DNA of 64,000 bases from Glandiceps talaboti (Eukaryota; Hemichordata; Enteropneusta; Spengelidae), in assembly GCF_964340395.1 (NCBI RefSeq), contig NC_135549.1, positions 32,959,832 to 33,023,831 of the forward strand, written 5' to 3'. Positions 36,181 through 48,014 of this stretch are shown here, one piece after another. A program made the position numbers and the translations under genes. Position 1 is the first letter of the stretch. Every line of letters starts with the position of its first letter. The notes beneath the pieces are model-generated. The model worked only from the letters and a program-made list of their open reading frames with translations, had not been told where the DNA came from and did not search any database.

Positions 36181-39060
36181 CAAACACATCCCCTTAAATT
36201 TCAAAGGTTTATTACTCATTCTTTTCAGCAAAAATCATGGTACATGTTCTTTTCCAGTTCAGTAGGTCAAAGTTTTACTTTTTATATAAACAAAATACAT
36301 GTGTACTTCCTATGCCTTTCTACAACTGAACCCAAATCCTCCTTTTAACAGAAAAGGAGCTAAAAAACCATATACTGTGACGGTATTAAAACGTGAACAT
36401 ACTATAACATACATCATAAATACTTGACATAACATTAATAATTCGGCGAATTTTTCGACCAAACACCAGACTTAATTTCGCGCACATAACCTTGTTTGTA
36501 TTTGTTGTGACAAGTTTGGTGAATAACTGAACGTCAAAAGGTATTCGCGTTTTATTAACTAACAACATAAGAATAAATACACTCTTATATGTCATTTCCA
36601 TTGAAATGCAAAATTGACTGAGGATGTATTATAAAACTCAACTTTTATGTTAGAAATTGCCATGATTATGTGAGCTATTGTGATTATGTGCATCCTAGCA
36701 CTAGAATGTGTACATCTTAGTGCTGGGAAGTGATCACATCCTAGTGCTAGGAAGAAGAGAATAATAGCTATGTACCAGCCGTGTGCCTCACAGCCCCGTT
36801 ACAGGGTATATTTTTCCACAGCCCTGGTAGATGGCTGTGAAAAATATGCATGTTGCAGGGATGTAGAACACCACCTCTGTGCCACGACTGTTTTGCACAT
36901 TCCAGTACCATAGCTGTGTACTGCACACCTACATCACAGTTGTGCACATCCATGATGTAACAGCTATGGTGGAATATTTTTCCACAGCCCTGGTAGATGG
37001 CTGTGGTGGTGGTCCTATTTTCAATATTTTTCACCATTGGAGTTGTCTCCTTCCAATCAGTAGTAGTCAAGGTGATAATTGTCTTTCTCCCAAAACAAGA
37101 TGGAAGGTGTCTGGCTAAGTACCTCCCTGTATAGGTTAGAGTTCATTATGAGAAATATCCTTATGCGTGTGAAATCCACATCCTGTATAAAGTAATATCG
37201 TTCGGAGTTTTATTGTAGTTGGCTATCACTGACATTTGTATGCATCATTGTACCATATAATTATATATCCCCACTGTAGTGTAGGTGAAAGAAGGGGTGG
37301 CTAAAATAATGCTTGCGTTATATTTTTATATTATCACCCTCTCTTTTTTGAGAAGAGAGGGTGAGAGGAGCTATAACATTTGTTTAACTGTAAATTGTGT
37401 ACATTTCCTAACTGTAGCTATGCGACCAAATTGCATGAGATAGTATCAAGATGACTAAATAAGTTCTACCTAAACTCGACCTGAAATACTTTGCTATCAT
37501 TATATATGGTTTGTTTTATCCTTGTCAAGCTTGTGAAAAAAATGAAATTCTACCTACCTACCCAATATGATGGGTTAGGTTGCCCGTTGACCAGCTTTTT
37601 TATTTTTTCTAGCCTTACATATGATATTTAATTGCGTATGCTAAAATATGTATTATGTAAATTGTATGCAAATTTATGTAAATTAACCACTTTTCTATAT
37701 TTTTAATGAATGATTGCACCAAGACAAAGTTCAGGCCAGATCATTCATTCATTGATTCACACTGTTACGGTATCACGTAAATCTAGGGGTTGGTATTTGG
37801 AGGTATGCAGCGTACGTGTACGTTCATTCTGTATGAGTGCGACCTTTTGACCCCGCCCGTCCCATCTCGATGCAGATCGCATATCCACTAAATAAATGCA
37901 TGTCCCCGTTAGCGTTCGGATAATCGACGTCACTCGTATTTCAGACTTACGAGCTCGTTACGTCACCCGTATATATACGTCCAGACGTCACTCGTACTTG
38001 AGACTTGCGAGCTCGTAACTCTGCCCGTACTTGGTCAGTTTTGGGCCAATTACTTATATGGTATTTGACGTCAATACATCTCGAGTAGTGTATGATTGTA
38101 TATCATTTATACTATGTTGCAGCTTATTGCCCCTGCAGCATATCGAAGTCAATGTAGTTTTCAATACACACATCAAAGATTTGAGGGTACGCTAATAACT
38201 TATTCTATATCTTACAAGAAGAAGAATATGATTAATTACCATAAGAACAGCCCTCGTGTATTTGAACTGGACACTTTCCTGTGATCGTACTGTAATACAA
38301 TGTGCTCACCAGGACACACAGTCAGGTATAGAAAGTATACGGTATCTGAATAAACTCAACTGTACACTTATTTCACAATGCTGGTGGTTTTCTTAGACTG
38401 GAATGAGATCATGATAAATCTTGCGTCATATTTCCTGTCGGTATTTCGTAACTGAATGCCCCGATCGCGAAGTTTGTACCGCTCGGACCCCGTACACCAA
38501 CTATCGTTGTACAGACGCTACTTTATCAGTAATGTTACTTTCGTTGTTGTATGAAACTATTTGAGCCTTTGAGATAGTTATTTACTTGTGATATCTATAA
38601 AAACGTTCGAAGACAAACCTTGACAAATATAAGACGTTATCTTGAAAACATCTAGTGTTATTTGCTGCATCAAATACCTACATGTATGTTGCAACAAACG
38701 GTAGTGTTCCATCATTATAGTATGTCAAAGGACATCGGAGTCTCCAATCTCTGATCTTTGGAAATTTCCCCTAAATTTTCCACCAATAAGACTAATATAA
38801 CATAAGGGGTAAACGATTTGATTTCTAGGGGGGCTGAGCTGGAGGATTTTCGAGAGAGAAAAAACATTTGTCGCCGACCAAAAGCAGGAATGGCAAATAT
38901 CAAATATCCAGGTATGTGCTTTAGGCGCCGCCTATGGCAGTGTCTTCTCAAAGGCTTAATACTAACTGTTGGCATGCAAATGCTGAAACAAAACGAAACA
39001 CTGCCATCAAATCACTAAGGATACTGACCTGACTTAGTACATTCAATGAATCCTAAAAAT
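36181..39060. other. Intergenic with short local repeats
   Basis: At about 36816-37006 the phrase CAGCCCTGGTAGATGGCTGT occurs twice. At 36690-36755 the phrase CATCCTAGTGCTAGGAAG and variants occur three times. A perfect short hairpin with CACCCTCTC/GAGAGGGTG arms is at about 37335-37363. Exon-like snippets at 38113-38177 and 38824-38912 have splice-like borders but no supporting homology. Confidence 0.4.
37926..38033. repeat. 58-bp direct repeat with ACGTCA motifs
   Basis: GACGTCACTCGTA...CGAGCTCGTA occurs at 37926 and 37984. A third CGTCAC element lies between them (about 37960). CpG content is locally higher than the surroundings. It could be a promoter-like patch with CRE half-sites, but no adjacent gene was found. 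Confidence 0.45.
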
Positions 39061-39064
39061 AAGT

Positions 39065-39267
39065 TGTATGTATGTATGCATGTATGTATGTATGTATGAT
39101 TGTGTGTATGTGTGTATGTATGTATGTATGTATGCATGTGTGCATGTGTGCATGTGTGTATGCATGCATGTATGTATGTATGTATGTATGTATGTATGTA
39201 TGTATGTATGTATGTATGTGTGCGTGTGCGTGCGTGTGTATATGTATGTATGTATGTACGTATGTAC

Positions 39268-39298
<31 letters not shown>

Positions 39299-39335
39299 TG
39301 TATGTATGTATGTGTGTTTGTGTGGATGGATGGAT
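39065..39335. repeat. (TATG)n compound microsatellite
   Basis: TATG units are interspersed with TGCA, TGTG and GGAT blocks. All long open frames here are period artefacts. Confidence 0.96.
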
Positions 39336-39459
39336 GGATGTACGTATTGTATTGTATACATATTACATATACAACCATCAAAGAAATACAAAACGTTGAT
39401 TGACAGACACTGGTCTAGTTTTGTCAGTAATATCTTACGCAAAGTGATGCGGGGAAAAA

Positions 39460-39785
39460 TGTCAAAATAATAGAATTTTGACCAAAAATTATACCTAATT
39501 GCATGTCACTGATATGATCATCATGTTATCAACACTTCTTAATCTAAACACCACTAAAACGTTCCCATCAAATTTAAGACCTATCTGCCCAGTAGTTTTT
39601 TTGAGTTTAAGTTTTTTGACCAAATATCACATCTTTTGACCCAAATCATACACTGGTGGTAAGATCATCTTGATTTGAACAATTTCCCAAGTAGACACCC
39701 AAGGTAATACACCCACCAAATACCAGGGCAATCGGTCCAGCGGTTTTTGACTTTCAATGTGTTCACACACGCACACGCACACACA
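39460..39785 (-). mobile_element. Inverted fragment of the 50.8-kb-type repeat
   Basis: Reverse complement of the head of the 50851-52111 element. Shared phrases include ACTCAAAAA/TTTTTGA near CAGCGG, CCAAATACCAGGGCAATCGG and AATTTCCCAAGTAGACACCC. The microsatellite that belongs to the element head follows at 39767-40035. The distal part of the element is missing. Confidence 0.7.
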
Positions 39786-40035
39786 TCCACACGAACAGAC
39801 AGTACGTACATACATACATACATACATACATATACACACGCACGCACACGCACACATACATACATACATACATACATACATACATACATACATACATACA
39901 TGCATACATACATACATACATACATGCATGCATGCATGCATACATGCATACATGCATGCACACATGCATACATACATACATACATACATACATACATACA
40001 TACATACATACATACATACACACAATCATACACAC
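39767..40035. repeat. (CACA)/(CATA)n microsatellite
   Basis: CACACG, CATA and CATGCATG blocks. It is the inverted counterpart of the (TCTG/GTGT) tract present in other copies of the same repeat family. Confidence 0.95.
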
Positions 40036-40335
40036 ATATGTGTGTGTGGGGGGGGTGTGATATCAACGATTCTGTAAAAATAATCAAAATGTCAAATTCC
40101 AAAATCACTGTGGCATTTTCTAATGTTCCTTTAATATAAATACTTTTAAACAGGCTAGTGTTAGAAAATCGACGCTACAAACAGGGGTTTGTGACCAGTT
40201 ATGTGGATATCAGGTGGGTTTTGTTTCACACGTACACCAGGTCGTCGACCGACACAGACAAATCCATCTTCAAAGGAGTTTAATCATGTGATATATTGTT
40301 ACTGAGTTACTCGGTAAATAATGACCCAAAGTTGA

Positions 40336-40466
40336 ACCTGTCATGTTACTATGTACATGATCAAACCTGTCATGTTACTATGTACATGATCCAACCTGTC
40401 ATGTTACTATGTACATGACCCAACCTGTCATGTTACTATGTACATGATCCAACCTGTCATGTTACA
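40336..40466. repeat. 29-bp minisatellite at the transporter 3' end
   Basis: 4.5 copies of AACCTGTCATGTTACTATGT plus ACATGATCC, ending a few bases before the stop codon of the minus-strand transporter at 40472. Confidence 0.93.
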
Positions 40467-40471
40467 CATTG

Positions 40472-42103
40472 TCATACTGTTGTCTCCCTCTCAACATAAG
40501 TAACTGATACACATTCCAGATCTAGGGATTCTAGATCTGTCTCTTCACTGTCTTCGCCTACTCGATCGTTGTGAGGTGATTGTCCTAATAACACATTCTT
40601 TCCTCCTCCATTCTCAAAGTCTTTCATATTCTCACTAGATTCGTTTCCGTGAATAAGCTGCCACCTTTCCAGTACGAAGTGCGTAGACAGAACAATAATT
40701 CCAGCTAGCATCGTAGAGGCGCCGCCAACGTAGAACGACACATCGTAGTTATGTGTGTAATCATAAAGGTATCCTAAATATGAACAGAACGAAAATAAAA
40801 ATTATTAGAATGTATACATGACAACAAAGAAACCCTCAACCAATTTGTTGAACGTCGTGAAGGGCACTTCAAGGCACTGCATTAATAAATAAATACCTGT
40901 ACGTGTTTGGATCTCATTGCCGGCTGAGTTGAATGCCACAACTCCCAACAATGAGATTGACATAGTCCCGACATTGTGGGACCGAGGTCATGATCTGCAC
41001 AACATTCGTAGTATCTTACTCAGCTTTGCTCAATTTACACCTGTAAGACCCACTCCTCTCATCATACCACAACTGACTATTAATTCATTAATTGTTTGTC
41101 ATCAGCAATTTGATTAATATAGGCCGTATCATGGGTACCTAACCCTAGCTCTAACCCGAATTGCAGCAATGGGATTTGGAACCACTGGCAGCGATGGGAT
41201 GACAAAATAACCCCCCAAAAATTCAATGTTAGGCAATACAATTAGTCAAAGTAAAATGTGATCCTCCCCCTAATCCCATTTTCTAAAATATGGCCCTCTC
41301 GAGAGCTGATTTGTAAAAAGTGACCCCCCCCCCCCCATCCCCCTACAAATACAGAAGGCTCCCTAACATTGAAACGTCACAGTTTTTCTAACGGGTATAA
41401 TTTAGTTGTAACAGCTTTTTGAGAAAACATATTTCTTTGTTAATTCTTTAGTCTGTTCACGCAAGTTTTAATGGAGTGCATTATCCTTCCTCACGACACA
41501 TGAATAAATACATCTACTCTAGTCTAGCTGTTTCTAGACCTTTGGGCTTTCTTCCGATACTATACGACAAGCTTTCCTTCTTCAATTAAGCGAGCTTCGT
41601 ACGTCGTTTACGTAGACGTATCGAAAGAAAGCCTGAAGGACTAGCAGCAAGATCACATGTATTCCAGTAGAGTGGTTGTACACATACCTGCAACCACTGG
41701 TCCTATCAATTGGAACATACCAATAAACGGTACAGCCAGACCATAACCACTCGTGAATTTGCTTTGACCTGTGATTTCTTTCAATGCTGGAGCATTGACT
41801 GCTGCAAATGTTCCTCGATAAAGTCCCATTATTGCTATTAAGATAGCAGTAGTTACAAAACTTTCTGTAGTAACTAATAATACTGTGAACATTCCGTATA
41901 AAAAGAAAGCACAACCCAACACCTTACGTTTTGACAAGTGTAGGCAGTCTATTAGTATACCCTGAGTTAAACCACCGATCATCATGCACAATCCTAGGAC
42001 AGACAGTAATAGTGGTGCTTTCGTGTCAGAAATACCAACGTTGATGGATCGCTTCACGATGTGAACAAGGGGAATATTTAATCCGAAACCAAAGAACAGA
42101 TAG
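40472..42103 (-). CDS. Monocarboxylate-transporter-like (SLC16/MFS) C-terminal half
   Basis: Minus-strand exons about 42103-41688 and 40774-40472 splice in phase 1 (donor GCAG|GTATGT, acceptor ATATTTAG) to give GPVVAG|YLYDYTHNYDVSFYVGG, the standard MCT run leading into the last membrane helices. The first exon opens with YLFFGFGLNIPLVHIV, matching the FGFNVPYVHL block that starts the second six-helix half. Several hydrophobic helices follow, then a roughly 65-residue acidic cytoplasmic tail ending ETTV, a possible class I PDZ ligand. SLC16 proteins move monocarboxylates or related solutes across the plasma membrane; the substrate cannot be told. The N-terminal half does not continue on this strand: the preceding piece is inverted at 42104-42436. 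It is either a broken gene, a relocated fragment or a misassembly. Confidence 0.8.
41105..41400 (-). repeat. Dispersed repeat, copy 2, in the transporter intron
   Basis: Reverse-oriented homologue of 12461-12770, with shared phrases AGTCAAAGTAAAATGTGA, TGCAGCAATGGGATTTGGAA and a C-homopolymer at about 41325-41337. Confidence 0.7.
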
Positions 42104-42436
42104 GAAACTGGTGGAGGATCGTTTGTGATGGCGCCATTAATTCGTTTACTTATTGATGTTTATGGATGGCAAGGCACATTTATCGTTATTGGGGGGATTT
42201 CACTAAATATATGTGTGTGTGCAACACTCCTACGACCGATACATTTTCAAAGTGACACAGACGATGAACAAGAACATTCGCCAGACCATGACAATGTCTC
42301 AAACTTTGAGGATTCTGAGTTTTGTGGAAAAAATAAATCACTGGCAGGATGGCCAAAACTCATTCGATTCATAATTAAGCATTTTGAACTATCACTTCTC
42401 AAGAATTTACATTTTACGGAACATCAAAGCCGTTAA
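42104..42436 (+). pseudogene. Inverted piece of an MCT-like transporter (helices 5-6)
   Basis: The plus strand reads TGGGSFVMAPLIRLLIDVYG then WQGTFIVIGGISLNICVCAT and LLRPIHF. This is the MCT segment GxGSxxxxPLxxLLIDxYGWRGT/GGISLNLCVCGALLRP preceding the central loop. An acidic loop and FELSLLKNLHF follow, where MCTs begin helix 7. It abuts head-to-head the minus-strand exon that would naturally come next. The frame before about 42106 is closed (TAG), so it is not a free-standing gene. The simplest reading is a local inversion of roughly 330 bp with a few residues lost at the junction. A 16-bp direct repeat (ACGGAACATCAAAGCC) sits at the right edge (about 42416 and 42440). Confidence 0.7.
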
Positions 42437-42624
42437 CTAACGGAACATCAAAGCCCAACATGTAACAACCCGCCAACACTTACTTGTCCGCACCCAATAA
42501 CCCACACAATAACAACCAACACCTCCACACATACAACACCTACCCACCGACACAGACAATAGTGATGGTATTTCTATTGTCTACACTCTATATATACAGC
42601 ACACCCAGAGAGTAGGCCTCAGAG
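42437..42624. other. C/A-rich strand-asymmetric DNA
   Basis: About 42465-42560 is nearly free of G on the plus strand (CCAACACC, CACACAAT). No gene is seen. Confidence 0.4.
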
Positions 42625-42751
42625 TGTCTGATGATCGCAATATGCGTGAAACTCCGAGTTACACCCAAGAAAGAGTTCCAGTACTACCAAAACTATTACG
42701 CTCTGCCACTGCGGTATAGAGCACTGTCTTAGCAGATTGATACTCACCGAG

Positions 42752-42800
<49 letters not shown>
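42625..42800. mobile_element. Hairpin MITE, half copy, ending in (TA)n
   Basis: 42625-42758 equals the reverse complement of the right half of the MITE at 356-596, including TACGCTCTGCCACTGCGG, and then runs into (TA)n at about 42765-42800. The second arm is absent. Breakage is exactly at the TA run that separates the two arms of copy 1. Confidence 0.85.
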
Positions 42801-42806
<6 letters not shown>

Positions 42807-43209
42807 CTTGTCTGGGTTTTTTTCATAAATTGTCTAAATATTACTTCATGTAAGGGTTCAAACATAACTATACATACAATTATACATATATATACATGTT
42901 TTACCTAGCTACCACACTAGTTACAGAACATGCCATGTACATGTTTGGCTGTTTCACAATCAGTGCTTCACTTATCTTGCACTTTGGGGCAAAAGTGAAC
43001 TGAAGGTTTTGTAATGGTAATCTTCATACTATTAGTTTCTAAAATATCTAAATTGTTCTAGTCTCTTCAGTATGAATTTGTCAGAAGGGGTGAATATACT
43101 TCCTATTTCGGACACTACATGTATCGACACCACAAATCAAATTCAAGTTTCTATTGTACACTAGGTATGACCTCCTAAAGTGCTCTAACACATCAGTGAC
43201 TTTACTTAA

Positions 43210-45381
43210 AGTGTACATGCAAAGGTACATACTTTTTTTCGTAATTATGTTTATTTTGCCTTAAAAATAAAGGAAATCGGGTTTGTAATAGTACAATATA
43301 ATTCTAAGACGAGAAATTGCGCGAAAAATGAGGCACTCTTGGCTCAGCCACAGAGCACCTTCAGGTAAGTACCTCTCATTTGCATATGGATAGGACAGGA
43401 TTTGGAACTTTATGACGTCACTTCGGGAACACAAACGCATTCGTCAGTGTATCTTTACATGTAAAGCCATTACGGTCGAACCAGAAGGTCAACTTCAAAA
43501 CCCGTTTTCGCCAGAACCCGACGTTGAATATTGATCAGATTCCTCAAGCGTAGAGCAATACACTCCAGCATTAACATCTGATGGTGTGATTTAGCCAAAT
43601 TCATTCGAACCGACCGCTAGCAGTAACGATAGTTCCTCTGGTAGTGAATGAGTATGTCCTAGTGAAGCCGTGTTGTTTACATAAAGTGAATGCGTCCTTT
43701 GTTGACATAACTATTCAATGGGTGGAAAACAGCTCCTGCAGACAATGTAATCGAAACGAAAATTATGTAATATTTCCATACCCATCAAACATACAGAGAA
43801 TGAGAATGGCTTCAAGAGTTCCCCATAATATTCTCTCATGTTGTTCAAATGTAGCATGTGTCGTAACAGTACATTCAATCTATGACCATTCAAAATCTTC
43901 GCGAAAGTAGACCCACAAATTCGTTAGAGCAGAACATTTTGTTGGATAACCGTCCCTCTTGAAAACTATGTGTACACGTACTTTATTTCATTTTTTACTG
44001 CGTTCATTACCATCCACACAGTGACATGAAGTGGTTTCATCTTCTTTCAAAGCACGGCCCATGCTCACAGAAGCCGGCCGTACTGTGGTGTATTGTGTAT
44101 TGTCTCCGACCATTTTTGTTTGAGTTTTTTTATGGATAGACATGTCTTACGTTGTGGAAGTTATTTGACCTGGGAGCGTGAAGCTTAGTGCTGACTGTAC
44201 TTTGCTTAGACTGTCGACAGTCGCTCGCGCCTTTTTCCCTACGTTTTATCTAAACTCCGGTCCGGCGCAACACTAGTAATAGTATAATCGCAAACTGATA
44301 TCGAGGGCCGTATTGCGAAGGCCCAAGCCTTCGGCCCTCGACCTCGGGCCTTCGGCCCTCAATTTGCGATTAGACTAGTGTTGCACGGGATCGGAGTTTA
44401 GATAAAACTTTGGGCAAAAAAGGCGCGAGCGACTGTCGACAGTCTATACTTTGCTGTGTCCATCCACTTTTGACATGTGATTGGCATGACACAGTAATTG
44501 TTCATGTAGACAAAACAATGGAAACAAAAATAGCAACATTATAATGAGCGTTGCGTCTTTTTACTTTGATATGATTCCGACGATGTATGTGATTGTGATG
44601 TACTTCACAATGAAAACGATCGACTCCCAGCAACATGGAAATCAAAACATACAATCGGACTACGCATTGTTTAAAAACAAATGCTATCGTAATGAAAATA
44701 TTTTATGAAGCTAACTTGCTTTCTTGAAAACATCATTTCAAATTATTTTATTTGTCTTCCTTTTTTCGCTTTGATCATGGCATGGAAGTACTTCCATGAT
44801 CATGGCTACACCGGTGGCGTGGAGAACCCCGGCCCCGGTAACATTTACCGACTTTCACTGTATGGCGTCACTGTCCAGTTTTTACGTGATTTTAACTGCC
44901 TTCACCCATTATTACCTGCTCAGTTACTGTAAACCGCAATATTTTCGCGTGTATATTTTTTAGCGATTTGATACTTTGTGGCAATTTCGCGACGATTAGT
45001 ATATCACTCGGAAATGTGTGTAGGGTGATGTTTCACTGCGGGTGCTGCCGACAAAACACCAAGGAACCATTGTTGTCGGAAGACTAACCTGGTACACCAC
45101 AATATGTACAGTTACAGTATATGGCAAGCGTAATTAGTCATTCATAAGTAAACATTACACAAAGGCTTAGAAGGCTTTTGTAACACGTGGGACCTCGACA
45201 CCTTTCGTGAGCTGGTTGGAGTGCCGAAGTTAGTCGAAGCACTGGGGATTAAGGGGGCAAGTATTTTTGCGACTTTCTTGCCAATGCGCGCAATATTTAG
45301 AGGTATGAATGCAATTTCATTTATTTTTATGGCAAAATAAACATAATTACGAAAAAAAGTATGTACCTTTGCATGTACACT
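43210..45381. mobile_element. 2.2-kb TIR element with TTAA target duplication
   Basis: Inverted ends AGTGTACATGCAAAGGTAC... match for about 60 bp with few differences, and TTAA lies directly outside both (43206-43209, 45382-45385). The uninterrupted sequence is seen in copy A at about 3508-3535, which confirms the boundaries. TTAA duplications are typical of piggyBac-like (also Kolobok) elements. Small broken frames (about 43500-43910) show acidic Ser-rich and Cys-containing stretches, but no transposase catalytic motif was recognised. It is probably a decayed or non-autonomous element, and carries a younger MITE at 44207. Confidence 0.8.
44207..44446. mobile_element. 240-bp MITE with 9-bp target duplication
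   Basis: The arms beginning TAGACTGTCGACAGTCGCTC pair over more than 65 bp. TACTTTGCT flanks both sides (44198-44206, 44447-44455). The related sequence near 8085 lacks the insertion. The centre has a repeated GAGGGCC/GGCCCTC theme. The 9-bp duplication suggests a Mutator-like origin. Confidence 0.85.
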
Positions 45382-46276
45382 TTAAAGTACATGCAATATC
45401 AATGCCCCCATACCAATGTTACAGGCCCACTTTTATAACATGGAAAACTTATCTAAAAGTTCTATTTACTTTAGCTTTTCGAAGCTTGGCAATATTACCT
45501 CAGAGGCTATGAATAACCTAAAAATTGCCTAAGTAGAAACTGTTACAAAAAACTGCAGATCTGCCAGACAGAAACCCCCTGGACTCCATCCCCCCATAGG
45601 CCACTAATTCGTTAAACCAACAACTGAAGATTCACCAAAATTGGTAAAAAACTTCAAAAGCTTCTAGGGGGGGGGACCCCCTAGGACCCCCATAAGGGGT
45701 AGACATGTTCCGGTCTCAAATCAAAGTTCTTTTCTCAATCTCTTACTGTCAGGATGCTATGAAACTTTATTTCAAAAATGTGTCAACCATGTGTAGTTGC
45801 TTTTTACATGTTAGAGCTGTCTTATAAAGCTTGCAAATTGCTGTCTGAAAGTGTTTGTGAATAGCCTGAAAATTGACTATAAGAGTAATAATCCTCCAGA
45901 GCTTCTAGGGGGAGAACCCCCCCCCCCCATATGAGGTAGACATGTTTCAGTCTCAAAAAAAAAATTCTTTCCCCCACCTCTGTCAAGATGCAATGAAACT
46001 TTATTTAAAAAATGATTTAACCTGATGTAGTCGCTTTTTACATGTTATAGCTGTCTTGCAAAGCTTGCAAATTATTGTCTGAAAGTGTCTGTGAATAGCC
46101 TAAACATTGCCTTTATAAGTAATAATCCTCCAGGGCCTTTATGAGAGACCCCTAGAACCCCCCCCCCCCACTCTCCATTCACACACACTCACACAAGAGG
46201 TGGACATATCCCATTTTGTTGGCCCAATGGAAAATAACACTGACACCCCCCCCCCGGCTGGAGAAACTGACAGGTC

Positions 46277-48014
46277 TATCTGAATGTTTGAGGTCACCAA
46301 TCAAGTTTCCGATTTGTATTTTCAATGTGTCATCATACCATGGCATAAAAAAACTGTCAATTATGTTTATTAAATTGAAAATCAATCATGTATGAAATGT
46401 TACGAACCGAAAATTTAGAGAAGCCAAATAGCACACAATTAAATACTTTCCCCACAACTTCCAGTCGAAACAACATACGGTCAAACACAGGACACTACAC
46501 AGCATTACACTTAACAACTATCTTATTTAATTCCGTTGTAATGAAACAAAATATACTATAATAATAAATCTTGAAAGTGTACATGTATTACAGGGTTTAC
46601 AAACTTATAAACTAAAAGGGTTCCAAATGTTCTATATATATCAAAATGTTCGGTTATCAAACTTGACTGGCGACTTGAATCGCGACTTTTAGTCTTACCG
46701 GTGGTGCACACAAACTGTTACCGAGTACAGAGCCCAGGACGGCGAGTTCGTTGAGTGTTGAAGGCGGCTACGCGGGCCAAACTTCTACTCACGGTTCCTC
46801 CGTTGTACCGAACGGTCCTCGAAGTATTTATCTCCAAACTTTGACGTCAATGTCCGCACCATTCATATCACACGTCAGGGTCCGCTTACTCTCAGCAATG
46901 TCCAACTTTACAGGAGAACGACACTTCTCCGGACAGCTACAGTGAAGACGGGCCTCCCTTGACGAAACCACTGAGAAAACTTCAGGAACGAGCCGTGGAC
47001 TGCCTCAACTCCCACCTATTGTAGAACAGCCGACGTGGCACTGTATTCCTCGCTATTTAAAGACTATGTTAATTAACAGTAGGTGAATACACCTGGTCAT
47101 TAAAATAATGCATAACAAATAAGACAAGTGGTTTAGGAACCAACCAATAAATACTCTATCATCACAGAAATATGTAGTTTTCTAAATAAAATCTGTGTGT
47201 GATAGAACAGCATCTTTTTACTCTCTGTATTACCCTGTGTGAAAACCAAATAGAAAATTGTGGCAACGAAAGTAGGTGTTCAACATTGACGTAAAAAAAA
47301 TCCGGATATCTCAAAGAAGGAAAGAAAAATAAAGTTGCAAGCATAGGCAAAGGAGAAAAAAACAATTCACTGACAAGCAGGTGGTGAAAAATAATGACTC
47401 TCCAATCTTCCAAGCCCCCCCCCCCCAGGATATCGAATGGTCTACCCCTAATCACGTGACAACATTAGCACCTTCGACATTCGCGCCAAAGAAAATTTAC
47501 GGAGAGGTTGTAGCCGCAGAACTTGTAAGGTAACTTTTCCTGCTTGTTATAAAATAACTTTTATATATATATTTTTTTTAAAATAGACGTGTGTGGGGTT
47601 TCTCATACTACTCTATACGTTCGCCAAGTCGCCAAATGCGAAAAAAATACCTTGCTTTTTCATATTTTATAATGTACACGACATCAAACAACATGCCCTA
47701 AACTTTAGGAACAATAACACTATATCTAGTTCATTTGATCACCGTTGGCTCTTTTTCACCACAACACTGACCAAAATTGACGTGAATATTATGTATGTCA
47801 TGCCTGCAGTACGTGTTTGTATTAGAGAGTTTCGGCTGTACGTTCAACGTGTACGCGCACGTGTGACGTAGATTTTGTGATACTCCGTCGCAATTTTGAC
47901 CTACTTCTCTGCGTTACTATTTTCGCGGGCGTTTCGAACGTGGCGACGGCTGTTTATATGTAAGTAAACAACGTGGAATTTCTTTTAAATGTTTTTTGTA
48001 AAATCATCACAAAT
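46277..48014. other. Intergenic, one weak exon candidate
   Basis: Apart from the candidate at 46845-47024 I see no gene. A C-run lies at about 47415-47426. Confidence 0.35.
46845..47024 (+). CDS. Possible terminal exon, unknown protein
   Basis: An open frame ends in TAG at 47022-47024. It contains an acceptor-like TTTACAG at 46907-46913, after which 36 hydrophilic codons follow (ENDTSPDSYSEDGPPLTKPL, then RKLQERAVDCLNSHLL). Local GC is higher than the surroundings. No homology is recognised and no upstream exon was found, so this is only a candidate. Confidence 0.22.
   Translation, partial: RQCPHHSYHTSGSAYSQQCPTLQENDTSPDSYSEDGPPLTKPLRKLQERAVDCLNSHLL

Larger units (their letters stand above)
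42801..46276 (-). mobile_element. Inverted copy B of the 2.3-4.1-kb TIR element, interrupted
   Basis: In reverse orientation, 46276 down to 45382 matches about 2350-3500 and 43205 down to 42801 matches about 3500-3915. Shared landmarks are GAGAAACTGACAGGTC, TAGCTTTTCGAAGCTTGGC, CAGTATGAATTTGTCAGAAG and ACCTAGCTACCACACTAG. The two blocks are separated by the TTAA element at 43210-45381. The distal terminus is lost at the (TA)n of the half MITE. Confidence 0.75.

Noticed and set aside
38818-39018. Exon-like frame with donor CCAG|GTATGT
   Set aside because: Both strands are open, no homology is recognised, and no partner exon was found. Likewise 38113-38177.
43644-43910. Cys-containing frame in the TTAA element, considered as a zinc-finger or transposase piece
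   Set aside because: The Cys spacing fits no pattern I can name, and the opposite strand is also open. Kept only as unclassified element interior.
44790-44850. ENPGP in a short frame, resembling a 2A motif
   Set aside because: The spacing is wrong (Glu directly before NPGP, no D-V/I-E-x), and it lies in a non-coding transposon interior.
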